Of a stretch of DNA of 23,510 bases, positions 15,441-23,051 are shown piece after piece. The stretch lies in assembly GCA_039812705.1 (NCBI GenBank), contig JBDIBA010000027.1:1-23510 (forward strand), written 5' to 3'. Position numbers and translations under genes: made by a program. The first letter of the stretch is position 1; each line of letters begins with the position of its first letter. The notes beneath the pieces are model-generated. The model ran no database searches. It worked only from the letters and a program-made list of their open reading frames with translations, and was not told the origin of the DNA. This DNA is from JBDIBA01 sp039812705. GTDB taxonomy: Bacteria > Actinomycetota > Acidimicrobiia > Acidimicrobiales > JBBSGY01.

Positions 15441-16682
15441 ATGTTTTTCAATTTGAGTCAGCGTCGAAACCGCTCCACCCCCAGGCAAAAGCGCAAGGTT
15501 GCCTTTGTGGTCTCCGCTCTGCTCCTTGCATCAGGAAGCCCACTCGCGATGGCGGCTAGCTCGGCTCCATCATTGACGCTGTCTCTCGATGGGACGAGCG
15601 GTGTCCTGGCAAGTTTCAGACACTTCCCCGCTAGTTCCGCCCTGACAATCACTGCCACAATCGGCAGCCAATCCAGCACGACGGAGACCACTACAACTGC
15701 CACCGGTCGCAGCCTGGTTGCCATCAGGCCAACCGGCAGCGCCGACCTCAGCAGTATCACCGTCACAGGCAAGAGCGGCAACGTCTCCAAGACCGCGACA
15801 CTTGGCGGCAAAAGGACGGCGCCCGCGCCCACAACAACCACGACAACGCGTCCGCCTGTTGAAGAAGACGAGCCCGCATCGACGAACGACACAGACGACA
15901 GCGACACCACAACTTCGGACACCTCCGACAAGACTCCGACCCCGTCAACTACGCAGTCAAGCGGTGGCGGTTCCGGACTCGACAGTCCGGACAAGAAAGA
16001 CATTGCAATGCAACTGGTTTCGACGGCTGAGAACTCCAGCCTTGACTGGAAGAGCCAGTATGCGTACATCGAAGACATCGGCGATGGCCGTGGCTACACG
16101 GCAGGAATCATTGGTTTCTGCACCGGCTGTGGCGACCTGCAAGCCCTTGTAGAGCACTACACAGAAGTCAAGCCGGACAACGTGTTGGCCAAGTACCTTC
16201 CTGCGCTCAAGGAGAAGGGAAGCTTTGACGACTCTCACGACGGACTGGACCCCAACTTCACATCGGACTGGAAGACCGCTGCTTCAGACCCAGCCTTCCA
16301 AAAGGCGCAAGATGACGAGCGCGACCGTGTGTACTTCAACCCATCTGTTGAGCAAGCCAAGGCCGACGGACTCCAAGCACTTGGTCAGTTCATCTACTAC
16401 GACGCAATCGTCATGCACGGACCGGGCGACGACTCCGTCAGCTTCGGCGGCATTCGTGCAACGGCATTGAGCAACGCCAAGCCGCCAGCTCAAGGCGGCG
16501 ATGAAGTTCAGTACCTAGAGGCATTCCTTGACGCGAGAGTTGCCGCAATGAAGACCGAGGAAGCTCACGAGGACACAACGCGCGTTGACACCGCACAGCG
16601 CAAGTTCCTCGAAGCAGGAAACCTCACACTCGAAACACCGTTGTCGTTCAGCGTTTACGGCGAGTCATTCAACATCCCGTAA
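15441..16682 (+). CDS. csn: Secreted chitosanase, glycoside hydrolase family 46
   Basis: Endo-hydrolysis of beta-1,4 bonds in chitosan, outside the cell. From the ATG at 15441 it is 413 residues: a basic n-region and signal peptide (1-38, ending AMA), a small beta-rich domain (about 43-125), a Thr/Ser/Asp/Pro linker (126-178) and the GH46 domain (about 179-413). The GH46 part closely follows the Streptomyces N174 enzyme as I remember it. AENSSLDWK gives catalytic Glu197, and YIEDIGDGRGYT gives Asp215, 18 residues on, the same spacing as Glu22 and Asp40 in N174. GIIGFCTGCGD, NDERDRVYF-like DDERDRVYF, YYDAIVMHGPGDD and FGGIR follow. GAGG lies 10 bases before the ATG; a GTG at 15414 would add nine residues. 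Its 3' end converges on hspR with 18 bases between. Confidence 0.93.
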   Translation: MFFNLSQRRNRSTPRQKRKVAFVVSALLLASGSPLAMAASSAPSLTLSLDGTSGVLASFRHFPASSALTITATIGSQSSTTETTTTATGRSLVAIRPTGSADLSSITVTGKSGNVSKTATLGGKRTAPAPTTTTTTRPPVEEDEPASTNDTDDSDTTTSDTSDKTPTPSTTQSSGGGSGLDSPDKKDIAMQLVSTAENSSLDWKSQYAYIEDIGDGRGYTAGIIGFCTGCGDLQALVEHYTEVKPDNVLAKYLPALKEKGSFDDSHDGLDPNFTSDWKTAASDPAFQKAQDDERDRVYFNPSVEQAKADGLQALGQFIYYDAIVMHGPGDDSVSFGGIRATALSNAKPPAQGGDEVQYLEAFLDARVAAMKTEEAHEDTTRVDTAQRKFLEAGNLTLETPLSFSVYGESFNIP

Positions 16683-16700
16683 ACAACACGAACTAACGAT

Positions 16701-17078
16701 TCAGTCGGTGCGCCAGGTGCGAATGCGCACGCTGGATAGCGGCACCAACGCACGACTTGGTTGGCGAAGGCCCTCTACTTCTCTAAGTAGAGCGGCCTTT
16801 TCCGCTTCTAGCTTTGCAACACGGGCCTCAAGGGCAATCACTTGCTTGACGCCTTCGAGGTTCATTCCCTCGTTGGTCAGCTCCTGGATTCTTTGCAGAC
16901 GGCTGATGTCAACAGCGGAATAGCGTCTGCTTCCGCTAATCGTGCGAGCGGGATTAACAAGCCCACGACGCTCGTAAAGACGAAGTGTTTGGGCATGCAT
17001 TCCCGCGAGTTCGGCAGCAACCGAAATCACAAACACTGCCTTGGATGAGTCGAACTGTGAAGGATCAAATTCCCGCAT
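16701..17078 (-). CDS. hspR: Heat-shock repressor HspR, MerR family
   Basis: Represses the dnaK operon and often clpB in actinobacteria, using DnaK as co-repressor. The 125-residue protein has the MerR-type winged helix at the N terminus: ISVAAELAGMHAQTLRLYERRGLV, then the wing with SGSRRYS. A helical coiled-coil segment (about 85-108) follows, with the basic tail ending RTWRTD. The tail LVPLSSVRIRTW is similar to that of mycobacterial HspR. ATG at 17078 follows AGGAG at 7 bases and overlaps the dnaJ stop by one base (TGATG). A GTG three bases earlier is the alternative, with a 4-base overlap. Last gene of dnaK-grpE-dnaJ-hspR, so it is autoregulated if the operon promoter is its target. Confidence 0.94.
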   Translation of the reverse strand: MREFDPSQFDSSKAVFVISVAAELAGMHAQTLRLYERRGLVNPARTISGSRRYSAVDISRLQRIQELTNEGMNLEGVKQVIALEARVAKLEAEKAALLREVEGLRQPSRALVPLSSVRIRTWRTD

Positions 17079-18070
17079 CACTTCACTCCTAGGTGTTTTC
17101 GAACGTCTGAACCTTCCTCTAGCGCACCGAGTTCTTCAATCAACTTGCGCTGAGTATCGGTGGGGACCTTTGGCACGGCGAGTTCTAGCGTCACCAACAG
17201 GTCTCCAGCTTTTTCGCGAATAAACAAGCCTTTGCCTCGGACGCGCAATGTCTTTCCGGGTTGAGTGCCGGGAGGGATCTTGACCGTTACCGCACCGTCG
17301 AGCGTGGGAACTTTCACTGTGGCGCCGAGCACCAGCTCGGCATAGGTAACGGGCAGCTTCACCTTCAAGTCTCGACCATCACGAGCAAAAATCTCGTGCG
17401 GAGCGACACTGAGATGCACGAACAAGTCGCCGTTCTCACCGCCGTTCTGGCCTGGCCCACCCTTGCCCTTGATTCGGATGGTTTGACCGTCGTCGACGCC
17501 CTCTGGAATACGGACTTTGATCATGTTGCCATTTACGTTGACGGCGGTCGTCAAACCCTTTACTGCGTCTTCGAAACCAATCGTCAACGAGCCTTCGTAG
17601 TCAGGCCCGCGTCGGCTGAATGAGCCGCCGCGCATGTTGGTAGAACCGTCCCCGCGCGACTCACGGTTGAACAGGTTCCCGAAAAGGTCACCAAGGTCCT
17701 CGAACGAAAACCCGCCAGTCGCGCCACCTAAGTCGTCATTCATTGTTGAGCGGTACGCACGCTCGCCGGCGCTGCGTCCCCCGAAACCGCCCATGCCCGG
17801 ACTCCCCGGCATTCCGGTAAAACCGCCAGAAGCCGCAAGCCTGCGAGCCTCGTCATATTCGCGGCGCTTGGCGGCATCTCCCAGCACGTCGTAAGCGCCA
17901 GAGACCTCTTTGAACTTGGCTTCGGCCGCGGAGTCTCCGGGATTGGCGTCTGGGTGGTACTGCTTGGCCAGCTTTCTATAAGCCTTGGTTATCTCTTTGT
18001 CGTTCGCCGACTTGGAGACACCAAGGGTCTTATAAAAATCCTTTTCCAACCATTCTCGTTGGATGGCCAT
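17078..18070 (-). CDS. dnaJ: DnaJ-type co-chaperone lacking the zinc-finger domain
   Basis: J-domain protein that stimulates the ATPase of DnaK. In the 330 residues the J domain (about 10-76) carries HPD at 39-41. A Gly/Phe-rich region (about 82-150) follows, with repeated GMPG/GGFGG and FEDLGDLFGNLF. The C-terminal peptide-binding domains come next (EGSLTIGFEDAVKG, VRIPEGVDDGQTIRIKGKG, then APHEIFARDGRDL and KIPPGTQPGKTLRVRGKG). No CxxCxGxG repeat is present, so it is a type II (CbpA-like) J protein. ATG at 18070 with GAGG 9 bases before it, 15 bases after grpE. The stop overlaps the hspR start. Confidence 0.94.
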   Translation of the reverse strand: MAIQREWLEKDFYKTLGVSKSANDKEITKAYRKLAKQYHPDANPGDSAAEAKFKEVSGAYDVLGDAAKRREYDEARRLAASGGFTGMPGSPGMGGFGGRSAGERAYRSTMNDDLGGATGGFSFEDLGDLFGNLFNRESRGDGSTNMRGGSFSRRGPDYEGSLTIGFEDAVKGLTTAVNVNGNMIKVRIPEGVDDGQTIRIKGKGGPGQNGGENGDLFVHLSVAPHEIFARDGRDLKVKLPVTYAELVLGATVKVPTLDGAVTVKIPPGTQPGKTLRVRGKGLFIREKAGDLLVTLELAVPKVPTDTQRKLIEELGALEEGSDVRKHLGVK

Positions 18071-18085
18071 TTACCAATACCTCTC

Positions 18086-18601
18086 TTATCCGATGACTTT
18101 CACCATCGCTGGACGCAGCACACGTCCTTTCCATCGGTAACCAGCACGCATCTCTTCACTCACCTTCGCCGGAGATTCTCCGTCGCCGGGCTCGTGTGCA
18201 ACCGCTTCGTGTTCATTGGGATCGAATTGCGCGTCGACCGACGGTATGCGTTCCAAACCTTCCTTGCTCAGCACGTCTAGCAATGCCGTTGAAACCTGCT
18301 CGAGCGACTTTGAGGGCTCGTGTGCAATCGCAAGATCGATGGTGTCCAAAACCGGCAACACCTTTTGCACCAAAGCTTCGTTGGCTCGTGCAACGTCATC
18401 GGCCTGCTGTTTGATAACACGCTTGCGATAGTTCTCGAAGTCGGCTTGTAGATGTTGCAAGGCGGACTTGAACTGGTCTCGCTCCGCATTAGCCGCAACC
18501 AACGCCGGGTCTTCGCCGGCGTTGGTTGGCTGTGCATCTTGGCCTTGTTCTTCGGCGCTGCTGTCGGGCGCCTCGTTTTCTTGGCGGTTTTCGGGACTCA
18601 C
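18086..18601 (-). CDS. grpE: Nucleotide exchange factor GrpE
   Basis: Releases ADP from DnaK. 171 residues: an acidic, disordered N terminus (1-35), a long coiled-coil helix (about 36-85, with the conserved DFENYRKRV), a four-helix segment (KVLPVLDTIDLA) and the C-terminal beta-wing (VDAQFDPNEHEAV, then GYRWKGRVLRPAMVKV). The start is a GTG at 18601 overlapping the dnaK stop by four bases (GTGA), so its translation depends on that of dnaK. Confidence 0.95.
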   Translation of the reverse strand: MSPENRQENEAPDSSAEEQGQDAQPTNAGEDPALVAANAERDQFKSALQHLQADFENYRKRVIKQQADDVARANEALVQKVLPVLDTIDLAIAHEPSKSLEQVSTALLDVLSKEGLERIPSVDAQFDPNEHEAVAHEPGDGESPAKVSEEMRAGYRWKGRVLRPAMVKVIG

Positions 18602-20451
18602 TTTTTGTCCTTGTCACCGTCTTCGTCAACAACCTCTGCGTCAACAACATCGTCATCATTGCTTGAGGCTGAACCGGCGGATTCGCCCGCGCCTGCGGAC
18701 GCGCCATCTTGGGAGGCTTGTTCGTAAAGGCGCTGACTGAAGCTCTGGCTAGATGTCATCAACTTTTCGGTGGCGGACTTGATCGCGTCAAGATCTTCAC
18801 CGCTTTGTGCCTTCTTGAGTTCCTCCAAAGCACCTTCAACATTGGCCTTCTCGTCGCCTTCAAACTTGTCGCCTTGGTCCTTCAACAACTTCTCGGTTTG
18901 GTACACAAGGGTGTCGGCGTTGTTGCGCACCTCTGCCTCTTCACGGCGACGCTTGTCTTCGTCGGCATGTGCCTCGGCATCTTTGACCATCTTGTCGATG
19001 TCGTCCTTAGACAGCGAGGATTGACCGGTAATCGTGATGCCGGTTTCTTTGTTTGTTGCCTTGTCCTTCGCGTTGACATGCACGATGCCGTTGGCATCAA
19101 TGTCGAAGGAGACTTCGATTTGCGGAACACCGCGTGGCGCCGGTGGTAAGTCAACAAGTTGAAACTTGCCGAGGGTCTTGTTGTAAGCAGCCATCTCGCG
19201 CTCACCCTGCAACACGTGAATCTCAACCGATGGCTGGGAGTCTTCTGCAGTTGTAAACACTTCGCTGCGCTTGGTGGGAATGGTGGTGTTGCGCTCAATC
19301 AACTTGGTCATCATGCCGCCCTTGGTTTCAATTCCAAGCGACAGCGGTGTGACGTCGAGAAGCAGAACGTCTTTGACTTCACCCTTCAACACACCTGCTT
19401 GCACAGCTGCACCGACTGCAACAACCTCGTCTGGGTTTACGCCCTTGTGTGGCTCCTTGCCGGTCATCTTGTGAACCAGCTCGTAGATGGCAGGCATACG
19501 TGTTGAGCCACCGACCATGACAACGTGGTCGATTTCGCCCATTGAAAGACCGGCGTCTTTAATGGCCAACTCAAACGGAGTCTTGCAACGGTCAACCAAG
19601 TCTGAAGTCAGCTCCTGAAACTTGGAACGCGTCAGCTTGTAGTCAAGGTGCAACGGACCTGCAGCGGTTGCAGTGATGAATGGAAGGTTGATTGTGGTTT
19701 CTTGAACCTGGCTGAGCTCGATCTTGGCCTTTTCGCCGGCTTCCTTGAGTCGCTGCAACGCCATCTTGTCTGCGCCAAGGTCAACGCCATTCTCGTTCTT
19801 GAACTGCTCAACCAACCAGTCGATGACTCTTTGGTCCCAATCGTCACCACCAAGGCTTGTGTCGCCGTGGGTTGCCTTAACTTCAAAAACGCCGTCGCCA
19901 ATATCCAGAACAGAAACGTCGAAAGTTCCACCACCAAGGTCGAAGACAAGCACGGTTTGGTCTGCATCGCCGTCCTTCTCAAGACCGTATGCAAGTGCCG
20001 CTGCAGTGGGCTCGTTAATAATGCGCAAGACTTCGAGGCCGGCTATCTGCCCGGCTTCTTTGGTCGCCGTGCGCTGTGCGTCATCGAAATACGCAGGCAC
20101 CGTGATGACGGCCTGGTCGACCGTGGCACCCAGGTAGGACTCTGCGTCGCGCTTTAGCTTTTGCAGAACGCGTGCGCTGATTTCCTGAGGCGTGTACTTC
20201 TTGTCGTCAATGTCGATGGTCCAGTTGGTGCCCATGTGACGCTTGACCGAACGGATGGTGCGGTCAGGGTTTGTGATTGCTTGGCGCTTGGCCACTTCAC
20301 CAACCAACACTTCGCCTGTCTTGGAAAAACCAACAACCGAAGGCGTGGTGCGCGCGCCCTCGGCATTCGGAATGACTGTGGGCTCACCCGCTTCAAGGAC
20401 GCTAACTACGGAGTTGGTGGTTCCAAGGTCGATTCCGACTGCTTTTCCCAT
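18598..20451 (-). CDS. dnaK: Hsp70 chaperone DnaK
   Basis: ATP-dependent folding chaperone and partner of ClpB. 617 residues: nucleotide-binding domain with GIDLGTTNS (6-14), the second phosphate loop VFDLGGGTFDVS (169-180), INEPTAAALAYG (145-156) and the adenosine-binding VVMVGGSTRMP; interdomain linker DVLLLDVTPLSLGIE; beta-sandwich substrate domain and helical lid; an acidic tail ending in Asp/Lys repeats. The ATG at 20451 is preceded by AAAGGAG at 6 bases. First gene of the heat-shock operon, overlapping grpE. Promoter and repressor-like half sites lie about 60-95 bases upstream. Confidence 0.98.
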   Translation of the reverse strand: MGKAVGIDLGTTNSVVSVLEAGEPTVIPNAEGARTTPSVVGFSKTGEVLVGEVAKRQAITNPDRTIRSVKRHMGTNWTIDIDDKKYTPQEISARVLQKLKRDAESYLGATVDQAVITVPAYFDDAQRTATKEAGQIAGLEVLRIINEPTAAALAYGLEKDGDADQTVLVFDLGGGTFDVSVLDIGDGVFEVKATHGDTSLGGDDWDQRVIDWLVEQFKNENGVDLGADKMALQRLKEAGEKAKIELSQVQETTINLPFITATAAGPLHLDYKLTRSKFQELTSDLVDRCKTPFELAIKDAGLSMGEIDHVVMVGGSTRMPAIYELVHKMTGKEPHKGVNPDEVVAVGAAVQAGVLKGEVKDVLLLDVTPLSLGIETKGGMMTKLIERNTTIPTKRSEVFTTAEDSQPSVEIHVLQGEREMAAYNKTLGKFQLVDLPPAPRGVPQIEVSFDIDANGIVHVNAKDKATNKETGITITGQSSLSKDDIDKMVKDAEAHADEDKRRREEAEVRNNADTLVYQTEKLLKDQGDKFEGDEKANVEGALEELKKAQSGEDLDAIKSATEKLMTSSQSFSQRLYEQASQDGASAGAGESAGSASSNDDDVVDAEVVDEDGDKDKK

Positions 20452-20508
20452 GAATGTCTCCTTTGGTGTTTCCCGAGCCTGTTATGAGCCCGGGCTATCT
20501 TGCTTGCG

Positions 20509-20544
20509 ATCTATTTGAGTGACACAGCATATGACAAGTTGAGT
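20509..20544 (-). promoter_or_regulatory. dnaK operon promoter with HspR-like half sites
   Basis: On the minus strand TTGTCA (complement of 20532-20537) and ATAGAT (complement of 20509-20514) are 17 bases apart, a good housekeeping promoter. ACTCAA, one arm of the actinobacterial HAIR element CTTGAGT-N7-ACTCAAG, occurs twice in the same orientation: next to the -35 (20539-20544) and in the spacer beside the -10 (20515-20520), 24 bases apart. A repressor bound there would block the polymerase. The canonical inverted arrangement is missing. Confidence 0.5.
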
Positions 20545-20624
20545 CGCTCCGTATCAAGAACCATGTTCCCATCCAATTCATTCCGGATTCTCGAAATTTG
20601 TTCGTTGGCACCATGTGAGCCGGG

Positions 20625-20630
20625 TACGTT
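20625..20630 (+). promoter_or_regulatory. Candidate -10 element (TACGTT) of a leaderless phosphoglycerate mutase gene
   Basis: TACGTT lies 6 bases before the ATG at 20637, and no Shine-Dalgarno sequence is present between them. TTCGTT at 20601-20606, 18 bases upstream, is a possible but weak -35 box. Confidence 0.35.
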
Positions 20631-20636
20631 CGCCCC

Positions 20637-21377
20637 ATGAGTCGATTGGTAATCCTTCGTCACGGCCAAAGCACTTGGAACGAACTCAACCTTTTCACGG
20701 GATGGGTTGATGTCAACCTCACCACAGCCGGCGAGGCGGAGGCAGTCGCGGCAGGCAAAGAGCTGGCCGACAACAATCTGCTTCCAGATGTCGTGCACAC
20801 CTCTTTGCTGCGCCGCGCGATCCGCACTGCCAACCTGACACTCGATGTTTGCGGACGCTCATGGATTCCGGTGCGCCGCTCTTGGAGACTCAACGAGCGC
20901 CACTACGGAAGCCTGCAGGGTTTGGACAAGGCCGAAATCCGCGCCAAATACGGCGATGAACAACTGAAGGCTTGGCGACGCAGCTTCGACACCCCACCTC
21001 CGCCAATTGAATTGGGCGCGGAATACGACAATCACGGCGACCCGCGCTATTCAATCGACGCAGTCGTTCCTGCGAGTGAATGCCTGAAGGACGTTGCCGA
21101 ACGCATGATGCCGTATTGGTGGGACGCAATCGCGCCAGACCTGCAACGCTTCGAAACAGTCTTCGTGGTTGCGCACGGAAACAGCTTGCGCGCATTGATG
21201 ATGGAACTCGACGGCATCGGTGAAGACGACATTGCAGAGGTGAACGTGCCGACAGGAGCGCCGCGCGTTTACGAGTTCAACGAACAACTGCAAGTCGTGC
21301 ACGCTGATTACCTAGGTGATCCACAAGCAATCGCTGCTCGTGCCGCTGCCGTTGCGGCCCAAGCGGGCGGTAAGTAG
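20637..21377 (+). CDS. gpmA: 2,3-bisphosphoglycerate-dependent phosphoglycerate mutase
   Basis: Interconverts 3- and 2-phosphoglycerate in glycolysis and gluconeogenesis. 246 residues, normal length. LRHGQSTWN (7-15) carries the phosphorylated His9. Further family elements are FTGWVDVNLTTAG (20-32), TSLLRRAIRTA (55-65), LNERHYGSLQGLDK (85-98, with catalytic Glu87) and VVAHGNSLRAL with His180. The C terminus ends in an Ala-rich tail. Divergent from dnaK (185 bases apart) and convergent with dcd, whose stop is only six bases away, without a visible terminator. Confidence 0.96.
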   Translation: MSRLVILRHGQSTWNELNLFTGWVDVNLTTAGEAEAVAAGKELADNNLLPDVVHTSLLRRAIRTANLTLDVCGRSWIPVRRSWRLNERHYGSLQGLDKAEIRAKYGDEQLKAWRRSFDTPPPPIELGAEYDNHGDPRYSIDAVVPASECLKDVAERMMPYWWDAIAPDLQRFETVFVVAHGNSLRALMMELDGIGEDDIAEVNVPTGAPRVYEFNEQLQVVHADYLGDPQAIAARAAAVAAQAGGK

Positions 21378-21383
21378 CACACC

Positions 21384-21962
21384 CTAAGAACGCTCTGCTT
21401 CGTCGTAGTTCAAGTGGTAGCGGCTAGCCGTTGGGCCGCGTTGCCCCTTGTACTTGGAGCCGGTTGCCGCACTGCCGTAGGGATTTTCAGCGGATGTGGT
21501 CATCTTCAGAAAGCTGATCTGACCAATCTTCATTCCCGGATACAACGTGATGGGAAGCGTTGCGACATTGGACAGCTCCAGGGTGATGTGACCACTGAAG
21601 CCAGCGTCGACGAAACCTGCAGTGGAGTGAATGACCAGACCGAGTCGGCCAAGGCTGCTCTTTCCTTCCAGTCGAGCAACCAGATCGTCAGGCACTCCAA
21701 CTCGCTCACTAGAGGAGCCCAAGACGAACTCGCCGGGATGAAGGATGAACGCGTTGTCACCATCGACCTCAACGAGTTCCGTTAGGTCTTCTTGTGCCCG
21801 TTTGACGTCGATTACTTGTCGTTGGTGATTTCTGAAAACCCGAAACAGCCGGTCCAGGTGCAAGTCGACGGACGACGGCTGGATGTCACGGTCGTCATAA
21901 GGCTCGATGACAATACGTCCGGCCTTCAACTCTTCGCGTATCGAGCGGTCAGAAAGAATCAT
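21384..21962 (-). CDS. dcd: dCTP deaminase, probably bifunctional dCTP deaminase/dUTPase
   Basis: Produces dUMP or dUTP from dCTP for thymidylate synthesis. The 192-residue protein matches the M. tuberculosis enzyme along its length as I recall it: MILSDRSIREEL start, QPSSVDLHLD (28-37), GEFVLGSS (77-84), EGKSSLGRLGL (99-109), HSTAGFVDAGFSGH (112-125) with Glu129 in the following TLELSN, PGMKIGQ (142-148) and the C-terminal lid KYKGQRGPTASR. The mycobacterial-type close relatives also hydrolyse dUTP, so bifunctionality is an inference from similarity. ATG at 21962 has no Shine-Dalgarno sequence but a -10-like TAACTT 6 bases upstream. The VOC gene ends 35 bases upstream on the same strand. Confidence 0.95.
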   Translation of the reverse strand: MILSDRSIREELKAGRIVIEPYDDRDIQPSSVDLHLDRLFRVFRNHQRQVIDVKRAQEDLTELVEVDGDNAFILHPGEFVLGSSSERVGVPDDLVARLEGKSSLGRLGLVIHSTAGFVDAGFSGHITLELSNVATLPITLYPGMKIGQISFLKMTTSAENPYGSAATGSKYKGQRGPTASRYHLNYDEAERS

Positions 21963-21968
21963 GGCGAC

Positions 21969-21974
21969 AAGTTA
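21969..21974 (-). promoter_or_regulatory. Candidate -10 element (TAACTT) of a leaderless dcd
   Basis: TAACTT on the minus strand ends 6 bases before the dcd ATG. It fits TANNNT, and no ribosome binding site is seen. No convincing -35 box. Confidence 0.35.
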
Positions 21975-21997
21975 CTGCCACCAAAACAGGCACTGCT

Positions 21998-22417
21998 TTA
22001 CGCGTTGTTCTCACCCATGTCCATGTAAAGCGGTTCCCATATGTGACCATCGGGGTCTTCAACCGAAACGCTATACATCGAACTTTCAGCCGCAGCGTTT
22101 TCACTCTCAAAGGCGCGACCGCCATTAGCCACCGCGGTCGTGGCGAATTCATCTACCTCGGCCCGACTGCTCATTGGAACGCACAACGTCACGCCGGCTG
22201 TTTTTGTCGCGTCGATCACTTCTTTGCCGTCGATGAAGCTCGCAAAGAAGTTCGCAGAAAGCACCATCAGGTAGATGTTGTCGCCCCAAACCATGCACGA
22301 AGCCTTTTCATCACTAAACATCTCGTTCTTCGTGAACCCGAGTGCTTGGTAAAACTCGGTCGACTTCTTGATGTCGCGGCTTGGCACGTTGATGAATATC
22401 TGACGCGTTTTAGGCAT
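21998..22417 (-). CDS. VOC-superfamily (glyoxalase/bleomycin-resistance-like) protein
   Basis: A small cytosolic protein of 139 residues with the paired beta-alpha-beta-beta-beta fold of the vicinal oxygen chelate superfamily. It opens RQIFINVPSRDIKKSTEFYQALGF and ends SVEDPDGHIWEPLYMD, with MVWGDNIYLMVLS between. This arrangement fits the group of uncharacterised glyoxalase-like proteins with FFxxF in the middle (NFFASFIDGKE). Substrate unknown; true glyoxalase I activity is not implied. The frame is open to 22441, but the ATG at 22417 is preceded by GAGGG at 7 bases and begins where homology begins. It precedes dcd on the same strand. Confidence 0.88.
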   Translation of the reverse strand: MPKTRQIFINVPSRDIKKSTEFYQALGFTKNEMFSDEKASCMVWGDNIYLMVLSANFFASFIDGKEVIDATKTAGVTLCVPMSSRAEVDEFATTAVANGGRAFESENAAAESSMYSVSVEDPDGHIWEPLYMDMGENNA

Positions 22418-22558
22418 TGGAGTCCCTCGGTTTGCTGGCACTGAAAAGTCAGTAGGCGGGAATTGAAAAGAAGACGCTCCTCATGTCTAGCTCCGCCACA
22501 ACATGGCCAGCAACATCGATCGATTTCACTTTTCGCCTTCTTCCATAGCGACCGCCGG

Positions 22559-22912
22559 CTACAAGGACCATCCATCCGCAGAAGCCGTGGCTCCGATTGA
22601 TGGGCGTTGACTCGCAGCTTCGTCGAGTCGCTTGGCTAGTGCAATCTCTTCCTGGGCCTTGGCTCGCAGGGCAGATGCGGCGGGCGATTCCGTAGCGTGA
22701 ACGGCACGCGCAATGCCGCCCATCGCATAGTTGGCCGTGTCGGCCGCCCGCGGACCGCCAATCAAGCCCGCGGTCAAGCCAACCAATCCGGTCGCGATGA
22801 CCCACGCACACGTTTCTGGGTTATTGCCACCGTAGGTATAGAAATTCGCCTCGCGTCTGCCGGTAGGGCGGTTATGAGGCTGACTATCGTAATCGTCGTC
22901 GAACAGGCCCAT
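22559..22912 (-). CDS. Hypothetical protein, 117 aa, paralog of the next small gene
   Basis: Not recognised. The N terminus is acidic (MGLFDDDYDS) followed by NRPTGRRE. A hydrophobic Gly/Ala-rich stretch (about 35-55, with VIATGLVGLTAGLIGG) may be a membrane segment. The C-terminal part ATESPAASALRAKAQEEIA (72-90) forms a charged helix. The helix and the start resemble the 95-residue protein encoded upstream at 23052-23339: there the pattern is MAGL...D-D, RKPT and SPTARAMRAAAVAEIAAAK. AAGGAAG lies 9 bases before the ATG. It shares strand with its paralog and is separated from it by 139 bases that contain a hairpin. Function cannot be inferred. Confidence 0.65.
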   Translation of the reverse strand: MGLFDDDYDSQPHNRPTGRREANFYTYGGNNPETCAWVIATGLVGLTAGLIGGPRAADTANYAMGGIARAVHATESPAASALRAKAQEEIALAKRLDEAASQRPSIGATASADGWSL

Positions 22913-22934
22913 GAATCTTTACTTCCTTACTTCT

Positions 22935-22957
22935 CGACTGGCTTTGCCTTCCAGTCG
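22935..22957 (-). repeat. Hairpin CGACTGG-N9-CCAGTCG upstream of the 117-aa gene
   Basis: Perfect 7-base arms (22935-22941 and 22951-22957) around a 9-base loop, 22 bases before the start of the 117-residue protein and about 95 bases after the stop of its paralog. It could be a terminator for the upstream gene or a leader structure. No T-run follows on the minus strand. Confidence 0.4.
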
Positions 22958-23051
22958 TCCGGTTTGTCCGAATTGGACGGAAAGCCTAGCGCTACTCGGC
23001 GCCCTCGAGATCGCACGCTCAGCGCGACTGCGACGTTGTCGAATCAGTAGA

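Noticed and set aside
15228..15488. Extended 87-residue N terminus of the response regulator
   Set aside because: The receiver domain begins right after the GTG at 15227, which has a good ribosome binding site. The extension would run through the promoter region of the chitosanase gene.
15458..16078. Minus-strand frame of 206 codons rich in Val/Ser antisense to the chitosanase linker
   Set aside because: The Val runs come from complementing Thr-rich linker codons. No domain, and it overlaps a GH46 gene with clear homology.
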